A program made the translations under genes and the position numbers. Positions 1-13,079 of a stretch of DNA of 64,000 nt are shown here, in pieces. How positions within the stretch are numbered: the first letter of the stretch is position 1; every line of letters starts with the position of its first letter. The notes under the pieces are model-generated. The model was not told the origin of the DNA. It saw only the letters and a program-made list of their open reading frames with translations, and did no database searches. The stretch covers positions 7,812,001 to 7,876,000 of the forward strand of contig JBBMNZ010000015.1 in assembly GCA_037954325.1 (NCBI GenBank), read 5' to 3'. Source of the DNA: Fistularia commersonii (lineage: Eukaryota > Chordata > Actinopteri > Syngnathiformes > Fistulariidae).

Positions 1-705
1 TCCAGGTTGCCATTGTTGTGGTTCCCCCGCTATCCACCTTCCCATGGAAATTAACACCAGCGCTCTTTTTCGGTTTCGCGCCCGTCTGAAAATTCACAGG
101 AACCCCCCCTACTTTTTTTAAAACTTGTAAGAAGTTGAGTTTGCAGCGTGTCGGGGTCCGGCGAGTTATCCGACCAACGGATCGTCGCTCGCTGTAACAC
201 TGACTAATGACGGTGTCGGTTGGGATAAATCATCATTACGCTGCAGGTAGCCCCTCCGCCTCCACGCAATCGAACAGTTAGTTCGACTTTTAAGACAAAT
301 GTCAGAGCGCGCGTGAAAAACGCCTCGTCGTTTCGCGTCAAATTTTTTTTTGTTGTTTTCTGTTTTATGGCCTTAGTTCACAAGATGACTCAACCGCGTT
401 CTCGCAACCAATTTGCCGCCATCCCTCAGAGAATGATGTTTCTGAAGATATGCTCTACTGTCGGGGTTATTTCCTGATCACTAGTGTGTGTGTCTTTACG
501 CTACTTGGGAAACACCTCAACCTCTTGACAGCTTTTAGTTGCCAAGTCAACCAGGCGAAAAAAGTTGGAAATCCACTGCTGACTTAGCGGACAGTGTGAA
601 TTAAAATTAGCAAAGTGGTGATGGAAAACAGTAGCCTAATTTAGCTATTTTTAATGGTACGCTGGTTTTTAAGGCAATTTTTTTCTTTCTTTTTTTTTTT
701 TTACC

Positions 706-709
<4 letters not shown>
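1..709. other. Unique sequence, no gene seen
   Basis: Mixed-composition sequence without a credible exon, ending in a T-rich run before the first AT microsatellite. The part around 130-330 is less AT-rich than its surroundings and is not visibly repetitive. If the exon at 23.2 kb is real, this is deep intron 1 of that gene. Confidence 0.5.

Positions 710-802
<93 letters not shown>
710..802. repeat. AT dinucleotide microsatellite
   Basis: An alternating AT run interrupted near its middle by GTATATGTATATATAC. It is self-complementary and could extrude as a cruciform. Confidence 0.95.
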
Positions 803-804
<2 letters not shown>

Positions 805-1379
805 TTTTATTAGATTAGATTTTTTTTTGTTTATTTCTAGCTAAAATAAATTCTTAGGTGGAATTTAGTTAATTGCCTTTTTTTAAATGGTTTTAGCTTT
901 ATCCATTTTCTTGCAGATTTTCAGTCCAACTGTAGTATAAAAATAAAACAGAAAAAAGTTAAATAAAATTAAAAAATAAATAATTTAATTAAACTTAGAC
1001 TTATATTAAAGTAAGTATGGCTGTATGTCTCTGTACATGGTACAGGGTAGACTTTTTCAATTAAATGTATTTAAAAATAAAATAAAATAAAAAAAATAAA
1101 AAAAACTTGAGTAACATGTAAACTTAATATTGATTGTTGCATGTTAAAAAGGTGTGAGATGCGTAAAAATGTAACCAGAAATTCGAAAAATAAACCTATC
1201 CGACACAATTATTGGCACTATGCAAAGTTTTCACAGCAGTCTCGGCGAGAACGCAACTTACGGGGACCAGTAAATTATCAAATCCGCTCATTTCTCGAAA
1301 AACAGCAGTTCTGATCAATGCTTTGAAAAACGCCAGAGCGGCTGAGAGGTTGCAACTAGATATAGTTGTATAGTACACA
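803..1379. other. AT-rich sequence, no gene seen
   Basis: A- and T-rich sequence with AAATAAAA-type runs around 1070-1110. From about 1195 it becomes more complex, but no open frame resembles a known protein. The last part could be an extreme 5' remnant of the adjoining LINE, which I cannot show. Confidence 0.5.
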
Positions 1380-1870
1380 CAGTGTGGGGTCTGGAACCAG
1401 GCTTCTCGAGAGGGGCTGGACTCTTTTTTTTTTTAGTTTGGCGTTACCCATGGCGAGAGACTGTGAGAAGGTGAGGATATATTGATTGTCCCCCGTCTAG
1501 GTGCCTGCACGTTGGGGTTCAAACCGGTGGATGAAACGGTAGTCTACCAATAACTTCAGGTGGGGGGACGGGCTCTAACTGTTGATGAGTTTGGGGTACC
1601 GAACCCTGTTATACGGGCTGTTCAGTCCCTGTAAGACCGGTGTCGAAACTTGGTCCACATTGCTGGAGATTTGGACTCCACCAGGACTGCCCTTTGTCAC
1701 CGATCGTGTTCATAACTTTTATAGACAGGATTTCTAGGCGCAGCCAGGGCATCAAAAGGATATGGTTTGGTAGCCGTAGGATTAAATCTCTGCTTTTTAA
1801 CATATGATGTGGCTCTGTTGGCTTCATCAGGCCATAATCTCCAGCTCTCACTGGAATAAAACCGCAACAT
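1380..1870 (+). mobile_element. Rex3-type LINE fragment, endonuclease joined to RT
   Basis: The first half (about 1380-1588) matches the recalled endonuclease region of the Rex3-type LINE, including the segments around CTCGAGAGGGGCTGGACTC and GCCTGCACGTTGGGGTTC. From about 1590 it jumps to the reverse-transcriptase region and aligns with 38405-38700 of this window. Translation from 1682 gives PLSPIVFITFIDRISRRSQG, the RT segment before the catalytic box. Where the FADD box should be, the frame reads FNI followed by a stop, so the catalytic aspartates are gone. The endonuclease-to-RT join implies an internal deletion of more than 1 kb. This is a dead copy in plus orientation. Confidence 0.82.
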
Positions 1871-2695
1871 TTATTCATGAAAAAAAAACAAAAAACAAAA
1901 AAAAAAAAAACAGGCAATTCACGAAAGCCTGCTTAAAAAGATGTATCAGCTAGAAATAAACAAAGAAAATTTATTTAAAAATAACAACAACAAAAAACAA
2001 AAGTCAAAAAAGGTGATTTCTTCTTTTTTTCCCCAAAACTAATTTTGACATCATGGGTTGGCATGTCAGGAAACAATCCCCCCTTCGCTGTGCTTGAGGT
2101 TTTTCTCATTACATGCGGGAGGATTTTTATTGGACTTATGAGCAGCAGGAATGGGAAGCGCTAAAACGTGAAGTGAGATTACTAACTTTGAACCAAATCT
2201 CCATTTTAAAAACCTTGCTGTGTTTGAACACACCATGGTATCCTTTTACTTTTGCTTTGCACAGCTCCAGTCTGTTGTATTTTGTTTAAAAAGAAAAACA
2301 AAGTTAAAATGCTAGTGACATAATACCGCTCTGAGGAAATATTTACGTTGACATTTCAAGTGAAATGAATCCTTTCATTAATTAAAGTTGATTATTAAAT
2401 TAAATATAATTAATTAATCAAACTAAATTCCTTAAATTATGGGCTTATAACAAGTGAGTAGCATTAACTTTGGATCATTAATAAAGTGGTCAAAGGTTGC
2501 TGTCAGGTGCAAATAGATTTTTTCAATTAACGGTGAGATAAATAGTAACGGAGGAAGAGTGGAGTGTCAGCCCTGCATATTCAAATATTCAGAGTTTCAA
2601 ATTTAAGAGTTGGATTTTATTTATCCTTATTCAAGTTTATTTATCCTTTTACAAGAGGAGAATTCATACGTAATATATATTATATTGACGTCCTG
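1871..2695. other. AT-rich intronic sequence, no gene seen
   Basis: A-rich runs at 1878-1912 and 1975-2000, then unremarkable AT-rich sequence. The stretch at about 1930-1975 resembles 3190-3235, with a shared AAAGATGTAT-AGCTAGAAA pattern, so it belongs to the decayed duplication described at 2700-3260. Confidence 0.5.
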
Positions 2696-2699
2696 CAGT

Positions 2700-2714
2700 C
2701 TCATGCATCTGAAT

Positions 2715-2756
<42 letters not shown>

Positions 2757-3260
2757 AACATGTTGAGGTTTATTATGCTATTAAGTGGAAATACAACAAA
2801 AAAGTAGCAGTATTTGTTTTATTTTATTTTATTCATTAGATTAAGTTCAAAATCTGCAAGAAATAGAAACATGGAAACTGACAATTGTTAAAAAAAAAGG
2901 GCTATTAAGATTAAATGTGAGGTTGATAAAATCCAATATATATATTATTGTATATATTGGGTATATATATATATATATATGTGTCAACAAGTAAAGGTTT
3001 GCTATACTGTGTATTTTAATGGGAAGTACAAGCAAAGAATTGCAGTACTTTATTTCATTGTATTCAATTTTATTATTTTTTTAATTTATTTTTCTTTTAT
3101 ACTATGGTTAAACTGAAAATCTGCAACATATGGAAAATTATATCCTGACGTTTGTTAAAAAAAAACAAAAACAGTAAATTGACTAAAACCCACTTAGAAA
3201 GATGTATTAGCTAGAAAAACACAAAGACAAAAATACTTAAAAAAGGGAAAAAAAAACTAA
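2700..3260. repeat. Decayed two-unit direct duplication with AT tracts
   Basis: Unit 1 (about 2717-2900) and unit 2 (about 2960-3175) share the same order: an AT microsatellite, then a TGCCAACATGTTGAGGTTT-like segment, then AAAATCTGCAA, then a run of A. The trailing part of unit 2 (3180-3260) also matches 1925-2010. By eye the units differ at roughly a quarter of positions, so the duplication is old. Confidence 0.65.
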
Positions 3261-3462
3261 CAAAATTTTGTTGTGGATTCAGGGACATTTTACTCTATTC
3301 AGTGGTTTGATTTGACTTTTTTTTATTCATATGGTAACAAATGTCAACACGCCTATTCCTAACATTAATGCTAATGACTGATAAAATCCAAGGATGCATC
3401 AGACACATTGAGCTACAAAATATAAGGATAAGGTAATATATCACTACATAGATTGATATAAA

Positions 3463-4225
<763 letters not shown>

Positions 4226-4940
4226 GATATGCTGCCATATTTACAAGATATTCAACAAAAATATAGAATGTTAAAAAATTTGATGAAAGTTCATGCAATT
4301 TTCTTGGGATAACATTAACATTTTCAAAATATACTGGCCTGATAATAATAATAATAATAATAATAATAATTATAATAATACAACTGGTCAGTATGTGTCT
4401 ATATTTACAGGATATTCTGCTGTTAAAAAGATAACATGATAAAGTGAAAAAATTATAAAATATTACCTCAATGTTTTAAAATTTTACTGGCATAGTAATG
4501 AAAGTAAAAATAATAGGCTTAATAATAATAATAATAATGATTTGTTATTATTAATAGTAGTATTATCATCAAATTACCGGGTATGTATCCATATTTATAA
4601 GATATTCTGCTGTTAAAGATAAAAGATAGAAGCAAAAAAAAGTCAATTTTATAGGATTTCTCAACATTCTCAAATTTTACTGACATGATTATACTATTTA
4701 TTCGCATAACAATAATAATAACAATAAAATATAATATTATTTATAAATAACAATAATTATCAACAAAATTAGGGGGATGTTCCAATATTTGCAAGAAATT
4801 TGGCGGTTATAAAAATGAGATTAAAGAATTAATTTAAAAAAAAATGGTAGAACTTCTTCATTTGGGGGGGATTACCTCAAGATTATCAAAGATTATCAAA
4901 ATTTCCTGACATAAAGATAAGAATAATAATAAATCAAAAA
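4226..4940. repeat. Four-unit decayed tandem repeat carrying AAT tracts
   Basis: A motif of the form ATGT.TCCATATTTACAAGATATTCTGCTG recurs at about 4226, 4386, 4578 and 4771. Each unit continues with an ATTACCTCAA-type segment, AAAATTTTACTGACAT, and an AAT/ATAATA run. Unit length is about 160-195 bp. Divergence is high, so this is an old satellite-like array, not a recent expansion. Confidence 0.65.
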
Positions 4941-7788
4941 CCATATCAATATATATAGATTTTAAAATGTAAAAGTTTAATGTTTCATATTTAAATGTTG
5001 GGACACATTATATTTTTTTTTTTAAAAAAAGGACGACTGAAAATGATGAATTGTACAACCTTGAAATCTGAGGGTGAAATTACCTTGAAAATTATCATTT
5101 ATATTTTTTATCATCGTCGGATGATGTTTTAGTTTTACAGAAATTGAAGGAGCTCCTAGAAGGCCCTCAGCACATTTCATTAGGAGGAAAAGGTGCCAAG
5201 ACCGACCGGTCTAATTTAATCAAGTCTCCATTAGAAGTCACACCAACATTAAATCAAACATTAAGAGACGGGGAGATCTTAGTTGTCAGCTTATTGATTG
5301 CTAAAACAGTGCATTAATCCGCGAGTGCAATGAGTGATGGCTGCTGAGATTCACGTTCAATATTTTGAGCATTTTCAGTAAGTCGGGAAGCACAGACGCT
5401 GCCAAGACAGCCTATAATACGGAGGAGAAAACGACAAAACAACTGTGCCAAGAAAACCTCGCGTTCCTTTATCGCCCGTCAACAGTCGCGTTATCATGAA
5501 TGGAGCGAATTCGGTCCTCCAACATGGGTAGAGGGTCTTATGGTTTCCATTTCCGTGTGCCGGCATAATTTCTCAAGCGTCAATGGAGCAAAATAATTAC
5601 CCAGGCGGGGGAACTTTGCACGCTAACATGCGGCTTATTAAAGCAGCAGAGCAGCGAATTATGTAGATTGATGAGAAAAAAAAGAAAGACTGACAGCTGT
5701 CAGTCGCAACGGAGACTAGTCGAAACCAGCAGAAAATATTCTTTTTGACAAGAGCCGGACGTTTATTTTTAGAAATCATGTTGTGAGGGAGGACTATGAC
5801 GTTACATGAGCTGATCATTCATGGCTGTCATTTATATACTCATTTATTCATTATTTTTTCTATCTGTCCACATGTTAATTGATGTATTAATTTATTCATG
5901 GATTTATTAATTGTATTGATTTCTTTTTTCTTTTTTATTTATGTATTTATGAATTAATTTATGTATTTATTATTTTTTGTTAGTGATCTATTCAATTATT
6001 GATTTATTCATCCATCATATATTTTTCATTTGATACTCCATTATTTTATTCAATCATTCATTTATCTTTCTATTTATCCCTTTATCTGTTTTTACTTTGT
6101 GATTTATTAATTAATCCATTCATATATTTTTTTGTTTTGTTTTGTTTTAATCTTTTAATTTTTAATCATTGTCTTAATCACAGAGTACTTCTGTCCCTGT
6201 TTGGGTGCACTGGGTTTATTTTACCACCAACCCCCTCCCAATCCCCCGATTGCATTATGTTTACTGCAGGGCGCTGAGCTGCAGATAATTCGTCTTCAAA
6301 TTGGTACTTCCCAATTGGAAAAAAAAACATTACTGCATGCTACAAGTCCATTTTCAGAAACTCCTAAACATAGAACAATTATACCATTTGAGGAACGTAA
6401 TAAAGGTCCTTCTCCCGAAACAAAACACCAAATACTGCTCAACAAGCACAGGCCTGATTGTCCCAACGCCTCAGTCAATGATTGCATTGCGGCTGGACGG
6501 ACAAGGCTGCTAAACGGTCCCCACTTAAATCGCATCTTTGAATTTCAAAGAGGTCACACGCTAAAATCACGCTCAGCCATTCAAACGTGGACATAGTCAA
6601 TCGCTAACAGTCAAGTTACCAAATGGTTGTTTCAAGTCAGCATGAAACTGTTTGCACAGCTATGATTATTTGCTTGACATCGGTCCAGAAAGAAGGCCCC
6701 AAAATATTGAACTGGAATTGGTCCGAGGTTGCTGATAGGTGAAGAGACAGTTTTTCCCATATCATTATCACAAAGCGTTAGCGCCTGGGGGAATTTAGGG
6801 TTTCTGTCAATCATTGTGAAGACTCAACCCAACACTTTTGGAGTCCTATAAACATAATCCAACTTGACTTGAATTTCAGCCTGTACTGAAACTGCATTAC
6901 CTGTCAAAATTGAATACAATGATGCTAGCTCGCTACTTAAGTGTGCTGTTGTAGTTGTCGATTTTTTTTGTTTTCAATTAAAAAAAAAAAAGAAAAGAAC
7001 CATGAACATATTACAGCACAGATCACTTTTGAATGCTACCTGCTAATCTTAACATCCACTTTGCACAGTCATCAGTGTGGAGTGCATTTAGCATTAGCCC
7101 AACAGATTTCCTTTGTGGCCTAGTGTACGAATGGGCCCTAGCACGAGCACGAAACCTTTTTTTTTTTTTTTTTTTGTCAATTTCAAGAAGTGACAAAAAG
7201 ACCTGTTAAAATCAAACATACCGAGCAAAAACATTTTGGGCCACACTTTGTTCCTTAGTGGAAAGCAACTCACAAAGCGACTCCTTTCGTACGACCTCTT
7301 TCAACTCTTAATGTGGCAAAGCAGATAAAATAAGCACATATTCTGGAAGTAGGTGTAAAAACAAAGTGGCACTCCGCTGCAGCTGGGACTCTGATAAAAA
7401 AGGAGACAAAAGAAACCGGTAATTCACTCTTGAGGTGGAAAATTAAAAAAGAAAAAAAAAAAACGTTATTAATACGGCCGATGCGTGAAAAGAGTTAAAA
7501 ATGCGCCAAGGTTTTGCTGCACACCGGCTTGCTTTAGTCATCCATCTGTAACTGTCACCCTGCAAGAGGCATATTAATAGAGCTTTTTTTTTTGCCCCAT
7601 CTTTGTTCAAAACTGAACTCATCGAATTCGTGACACGAGTCCAACGGGTCGTCGAAGCCTGCCTTCGGACATTTATTGGCTTTAGTAACCGTCTACTAAA
7701 GTGGCGCCTACTTGTATGTTTACACACATTGCATTCACTGATACCGTTACGTCATATCACCCATATTCCTTCACATATGGCTGACACC

Positions 7789-7790
<2 letters not shown>
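4941..7790. other. Intron-like unique sequence, no gene seen
   Basis: Contains a non-repetitive block at about 5145-5600 with homeobox-like ATTAAT/TTAAT motifs, a TTTATT-rich tract at 5830-6170, and mixed sequence after that. Open frames around 6200-6600 overlap on both strands and lack motifs. No exon can be supported. Confidence 0.45.

Positions 7791-7828
<38 letters not shown>
7791..7828. repeat. CA dinucleotide microsatellite
   Basis: An uninterrupted CA run following GGCTGACACCCTCACACATA. Confidence 0.95.
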
Positions 7829-7829
<1 letters not shown>

Positions 7830-8400
7830 CAGTGAAAACTAATGGACGGCATTAAATCGGTCAAAATTCTCATTATCCGCTAAATAGTGAATCGTGTCGC
7901 AGGGAATATCAGGAGGGCTCAGAGAACATCTCAGCCGGCCTTTTTGCATGAAATTGAGCTTTCTGATGGAAAGGAGACAATCAATCCAGAGGTTGGAGTG
8001 GCTGTCCCCTCCCCCACGCCCCTGACACCGACCCCCCCCGCCGCACCCTTGACGCAGTCGGCTTTGTTTCACCCCCCCCCAGGGTCTCCTCCCCCTGTTC
8101 CCCTCCATTTTTACTCCTCCTCCACTTTTGTTTGCCACGGTTTCGGCGGGACAATGGCGTCCGAGTGAAAGCCCAAATAAATTCCAGACCCTCCGCCGAT
8201 CTCTCAGCCGGACCATAAACGTAGAAATGGAAAGGAGCCCTCTTGAGTGAGGGGTCGGGGTCAAACCAGGGTGATCGCCCCCCCCCACCCCCCACCCCCC
8301 CACCCCGCAACTCCCATCTAGAACACAGGAGGAGGGAACACACATCGCCGCAGAAAAAAAAAAATTCAAATCAATCAACCGTTTAAGAGGATTCGTTCAG
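7830..8400. other. C-rich block with G4-forming tract
   Basis: A unique block at 7830-7990 is followed by C-rich DNA (7990-8110). At 8276-8306 the plus strand has four long C runs separated by single A bases. The minus strand therefore carries a near-ideal G-quadruplex motif. The overlapping open frames on both strands here look like by-products of the C/G runs. Confidence 0.7.
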
Positions 8401-8898
8401 ATCCTTTTAAAGTGCCGCTGTTAAGACACCCTTGGGGGGCCTTGTTGTAGATAAAAAATATTATCTTTAAGGGCTGAGATATCCTCCGAGTTCTTCTCTC
8501 CCTCAGGATTTTAATCTGTGTTTTTTAAGGTAAAACTCGAGCATTTTATTATTTCGACATGATGGAGGCCTTCCGTTTTAATCTTGACGAAGTCTGGAGG
8601 CTGAGTACTCTTACATTTTTCAAGTTTAATGGATTATTTATCTAATCTGGTGGATTCGTGCTTATTAAGGCACAGGGATCAGTGGATATAACTATGTTGA
8701 ATGAACACTTTTTCACTTCAAAAACGGGATTGCAAACAGGATTCATTCATTAAATGATGAGAAAACAACTTACAACGATGATCAAAATTATGATCATAAT
8801 ATTTTTTGGGGAAAAATAAACTGCTGGGTAAACTAAATGAGCATTAATATATTTATTGATATTTTATTGATATATTTATCGATCCAATCTTTTCTTTG

Positions 8899-8936
<38 letters not shown>

Positions 8937-8978
8937 TGATAAAATATGCTTAATATGTATATGATATTAATTACATTA
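8401..8978. other. AT-rich sequence with AT microsatellite
   Basis: Unique AT-rich sequence with an AT dinucleotide run at about 8899-8934. No exon seen. Confidence 0.6.
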
Positions 8979-9366
8979 ACATATGCTAATAATACCAAGA
9001 ATATTAGCACCGATGCTAATATAGTTTTAGCTCATATCATGGTAATTATGATGCCATTGATGCTACTATACAATTTGTATGTATATTTTTGTAACATGCC
9101 ATTATAACCATGTACCTGTATAAAGCGATATGTAACTACTTTTTTTTATTTTGCTTCGTCTATATTTCAAGAAAGACTAGATTGATTAGATTTAACAGCA
9201 AGAATAATAATATGTAATAATTAGATCGCATTAGCAAGACAGCCAATGTATTTATAATTTATATCATAGTAATAATGATCCTATTGAGGTTATTACACAA
9301 TTTGTATACATATTTTTGCAACATGCCACTGTAACCACACAAATGGCAATGCAAACCTTTTTTTTT
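8979..9366. repeat. Two-unit direct duplication, about 210-bp period
   Basis: 8979-9147 and 9192-9366 share the order CATATCAT-GTAAT-ATGAT, then ACAATTTGTAT, then ATATTTTTG-AACATGCCA-T-TAACCA, then a poly-T run. Homology is clear over about 170 bp with substitutions and small indels, so the event is moderately old. Confidence 0.7.
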
Positions 9367-10290
9367 GAAATTCCTCTTTTAATTATATTGTTGACAATTG
9401 AGCATAATTCAACTTTCAATTTCATTACTTCAATTTTATTAATCTAATATGTTTTTATTTCCTTTTTTTTTCCGTTTGTCTGGTGGACGTACTGCCATCA
9501 GTAAAACAGGCTTTGCTCCGGGCTCCATTTTTCAGTCCAACTTAATTTAATTCACCTTCACTTTCTTCTGTTGTGGCAACGGCCCGCACCCCCCAACGCC
9601 ACCATCGCGTTACCTTGCAACCACCTGCTTCCAGCGGCAAAACACACGAACACCATCTATTTTGATCATCACGGCCTCATCACCACTTCACATGTGATTT
9701 CCTCACCCGCAGTCGCAGCCGCAGCCGCATCCCCCATATTGGATTTTACCAGTTAATTAGATGATATCTGACACTCGGGGTTTGATCAAAAGGTCCGTAC
9801 AGTCGCTGCCGCATCCGCCATCGCATCAACAGCTCCCGGGTGTCATCTGGCTTTCATAGCGTTGAGTCAAGACACAAAACACACACACGAAAAAGGGCTT
9901 GGGGTGTATCCAGATTTTTCTCCTCGCTGTCAAAAAGTGGCTTCAGTGCATTTTAATCAAGCCCAAACAACATTCCCCTGAACGGCAGCCGTGCCCACCC
10001 TGCAGTGAGCAAAAAAAAAAAAAACACACAAAACCATCTCAGACCAGCGACTAATAGGACAGGGTCGGCAGTCATTGCTATTCGTCGTTGCCGAGCGAGC
10101 TTAGTATGTGCTAGCTTTTAAACAAACATTACATTGATTGCAATGCTAAATTTAGGTCATCATGGCTTGCCACTTCTCAATTTTGCTGTCGCTTTTCAGA
10201 TGCTTTGATATTTTTTGAGACCAGTAACAAATGTTGCTTGGTCAAAATTGAAATGTTGACGTTGCTACCATCTGAAGAAACACTGGAGAA
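9367..10290. other. Unique sequence, no gene seen
   Basis: Mixed sequence with a GC-richer block at 9560-9860 containing several GCAGCCGCA-type trinucleotides. The open frame there has no recognisable domain. No transposon recognised. Confidence 0.5.
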
Positions 10291-10291
10291 A

Positions 10292-10385
10292 AAAAAGTAT
10301 GGATGGATGGATGGATGGATGGATGGATGGATGGATGGATGGATGGATGGATGGATGGATGGATGGATGGATGGATGGATGGATG

Positions 10386-10475
<90 letters not shown>
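10292..10475. repeat. Compound GATG then GATA tetranucleotide array
   Basis: About 95 bp of GGAT repeats switch abruptly to about 90 bp of GATA repeats without interruption. Predicted peptides of the GWMD and SIYL types are artefacts of the array. Confidence 0.97.
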
Positions 10476-10705
10476 AATTAATATTTAAAAACAAACAAAT
10501 AGATAAATATTCAAAAAAACAAATAAATAAACATTCAAAAAACAAACAAATTAATAAACATTAAAAAAAACACATGTATAAGTAAATTAACATTCAAAAA
10601 ACACACAAATGAATAAATAAACCTTTCAAAAGACAAATTAAATAAATAAACATTCAAAAAAACGTATGATAGAATAAATGAATAAACGTTCAAAAAAAGC
10701 AAACA
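10476..10705. repeat. A-rich minisatellite next to the GATA array
   Basis: About seven degenerate copies of a 30-40 bp unit of the form AATAAATAAACATTCAAAAAAC follow the GATA array directly. The unit core ACATTCAAAAAA can be traced through the block. Confidence 0.7.
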
Positions 10706-13075
10706 AACAAACAGAACAACGAATGCATTTCCAACCGATTGTGCTGGGAATCACGCGGCCGTTGCCAAGACCTGCAAGTCCTTTCAGAAAGATCCTGCGA
10801 CACCTGAATAAGAATCCCGGGTTTTGCATGAAGATCACACGGAAAAATCCTCAGATAGAATTCACCATATCAGAGACCTCGCTGATTATACAAAGCAGAG
10901 CATTTGGGGTTCTGCCATACATGCTGAACAAGCGGCGAATTTTTTAACATTTTATCTTTTTTTTAAGTAATTCTGGATGGTGGTTTGTGAAAAAAAAAAA
11001 AAAAAAAAAAAACACCAGCGGGGCCTCGGAAGATCTCGCCTCCGCTATTTGCATGCTTGCAATTGTTCTTTGTTCTAATTTAAAGATGTAAACAAGTTCC
11101 CAAGATGCTGGCTCGCTTCCTTCGCCCTTTTTTTTTTTCCCAAAGGACGCCACTGTGTTCGCACCTGAGGAATAAAAGCGATGAGCTAACTGACATTACA
11201 TCATGAGGATGAGTCACGCCCTGGGATCGAGAGATGTTACCGCAAGGATGCATTATTGGCTGTGCCCATGTCAAGAGAGAGAACCATCGATTTCCCCGTG
11301 TAGGATATTGGGGTCTTTATGCTCATGCAACATGCATAAAACACCTGCTGTTTGCCATAATTAATAATTATAAAAAAGATAATAAATAAGTAAATTATTA
11401 GATAAGTAAAACAATAATATAATAATAGCCATGATAATTATAATAATAATTAATTATAATAATTGTGGCATAGGAGTTTCTGGAAACCAGATGGGGGTTA
11501 ATGGGGTGAATTAAAACACACACCAGGAAATAAATAAGCTAATATTTGTGATAAATATAAATAAAATATATATAAATTATACTCTTTTATATATATGAAT
11601 ATCAATGATTTAATTTTTGGGCATGATTGGATTAAGATTTTTTGTAATTGGATATTTACAACAAAAATTAGATTTTTTTATTATATTATATTTTGATTAA
11701 TTAATTATTCTATTTATTTCATTTTACATGTAAATCATCATTTCTTGGTTATGTTCCTTTTTCTTCTTTTTTTTTTTTTTTCTATGTCCAATGTGTGTCC
11801 AATTTTCAATACCATCAATATTCCGGAAGCGACTCCGGCAAAATAAGACACCTTCAAATTTGCAGAGGGAATGAAAACACAGAACAGGAACATTTGATAA
11901 TAAATGGATTGAAAAACTAAAAAGTAAATAAATGAATAAATTCCAGAAAAATATTGAAAAAAAAAATCATACAAGCATTGGCTAGCACTTTCCTCAATTT
12001 TCATCATCATATTCAATGTCAAGTCAGCTTTTTTGTCAATTTCTCCACAACAGAGGAATTGGGAATTTTCGTTCAGCTTAGTGCAAAAGGCCGGTAAGAA
12101 ATATCATAATGGTATATGGTACAATAGAAGCATGATGATCTCTCTGTGACAGCGCAAAGTAGCAGTCGTGCAAAAAAGTGGTAATTCAAGTTTGAACGGG
12201 GTTCCACTGTTCCTCTCAATGTTCTCCATCTTCCCTGACTGACAGCTGACCTGTTTGGGTTGAGCCCCCGTCTCCGCCTCTGATTCCTATGGCAACGGAG
12301 ATCGGCACCGGAATCCCCCTCCCTCCTAATAAGCATTCAAATGGACTGAAGGACTCGAACAAATTATCAATTTCCTTCAGGTTTTGTGTACTTTATGCAT
12401 GCCAAGTGGCCCCAAAGTAGCGGCCAGCGGGGCCACACAAGGGACGCGGCCCCATTTCCACAGATACAAGCACTTTCTCTTTTTCTTTTTCCATTTTTTT
12501 TTTTTTTTAAACGCACTTGTTAAATGAACGCCAGCATCTCTTTATCCGTCTAATGCAAGTCAAACAAAATCAAGTGAATTAATGAGGATTATCTCAGAAG
12601 CTAATTAGAGGCTCAAACAATGAGGAAGGCCGCGTCGGGTTTCCTTGACCGTGCGCACACACACGTGCACACTCTTACCGCACACAGAGGCCGTTTTCAT
12701 GAGGAATACGACAGAAGTTACCGTCTCCTTCATGCCGATTGGGCTTTTGTCGATTGAGTTATATGACCTTCATTGACTTCTGCCACGTCTGCATCCGACG
12801 AAGGATGAGAGTTTGCGCATTTTTCGAAGAAAGGCAGCTTGCCTCGCAATGGGGACGTTTCCGAGCGCAATATCGGGTGCAAGGAGACAAATTAAAAATA
12901 AATAAATAAATAAAATCATGTAAAATAGGGTTTATTTTATATTACGTTTCATTTTAATGAACAGCTCGGGAACGGTGTCGCTCAGCAATTAATTAAAAAC
13001 GTAATGGGTTTAAATTAAAAAAAAAAAAAGAGAGAAACAGCTCTGATAGCTTTTTATGTAATGGATAAAAAAAAA
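10706..13075. other. Intron-like sequence, no gene seen
   Basis: Mixed unique sequence with poly-A/T tracts near 10990, 11130, 11770 and 12495, and AT-rich DNA at 11360-11740. The block around 12530-12640 has several TAATTA/AATTAATGAG-type homeodomain-like motifs in balanced sequence. No exon can be supported. Confidence 0.45.
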
Positions 13076-13079
13076 AAAA

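Noticed and set aside
7839..8378. A 179-codon minus-strand open frame
   Set aside because: It is driven by G/C runs, overlaps other open frames on both strands, and has no domain or splice support.
10205..10545. CRISPR-like array in the GATG/GATA region
   Set aside because: The repeats are tetranucleotide microsatellites without spacers, and the genome is eukaryotic.
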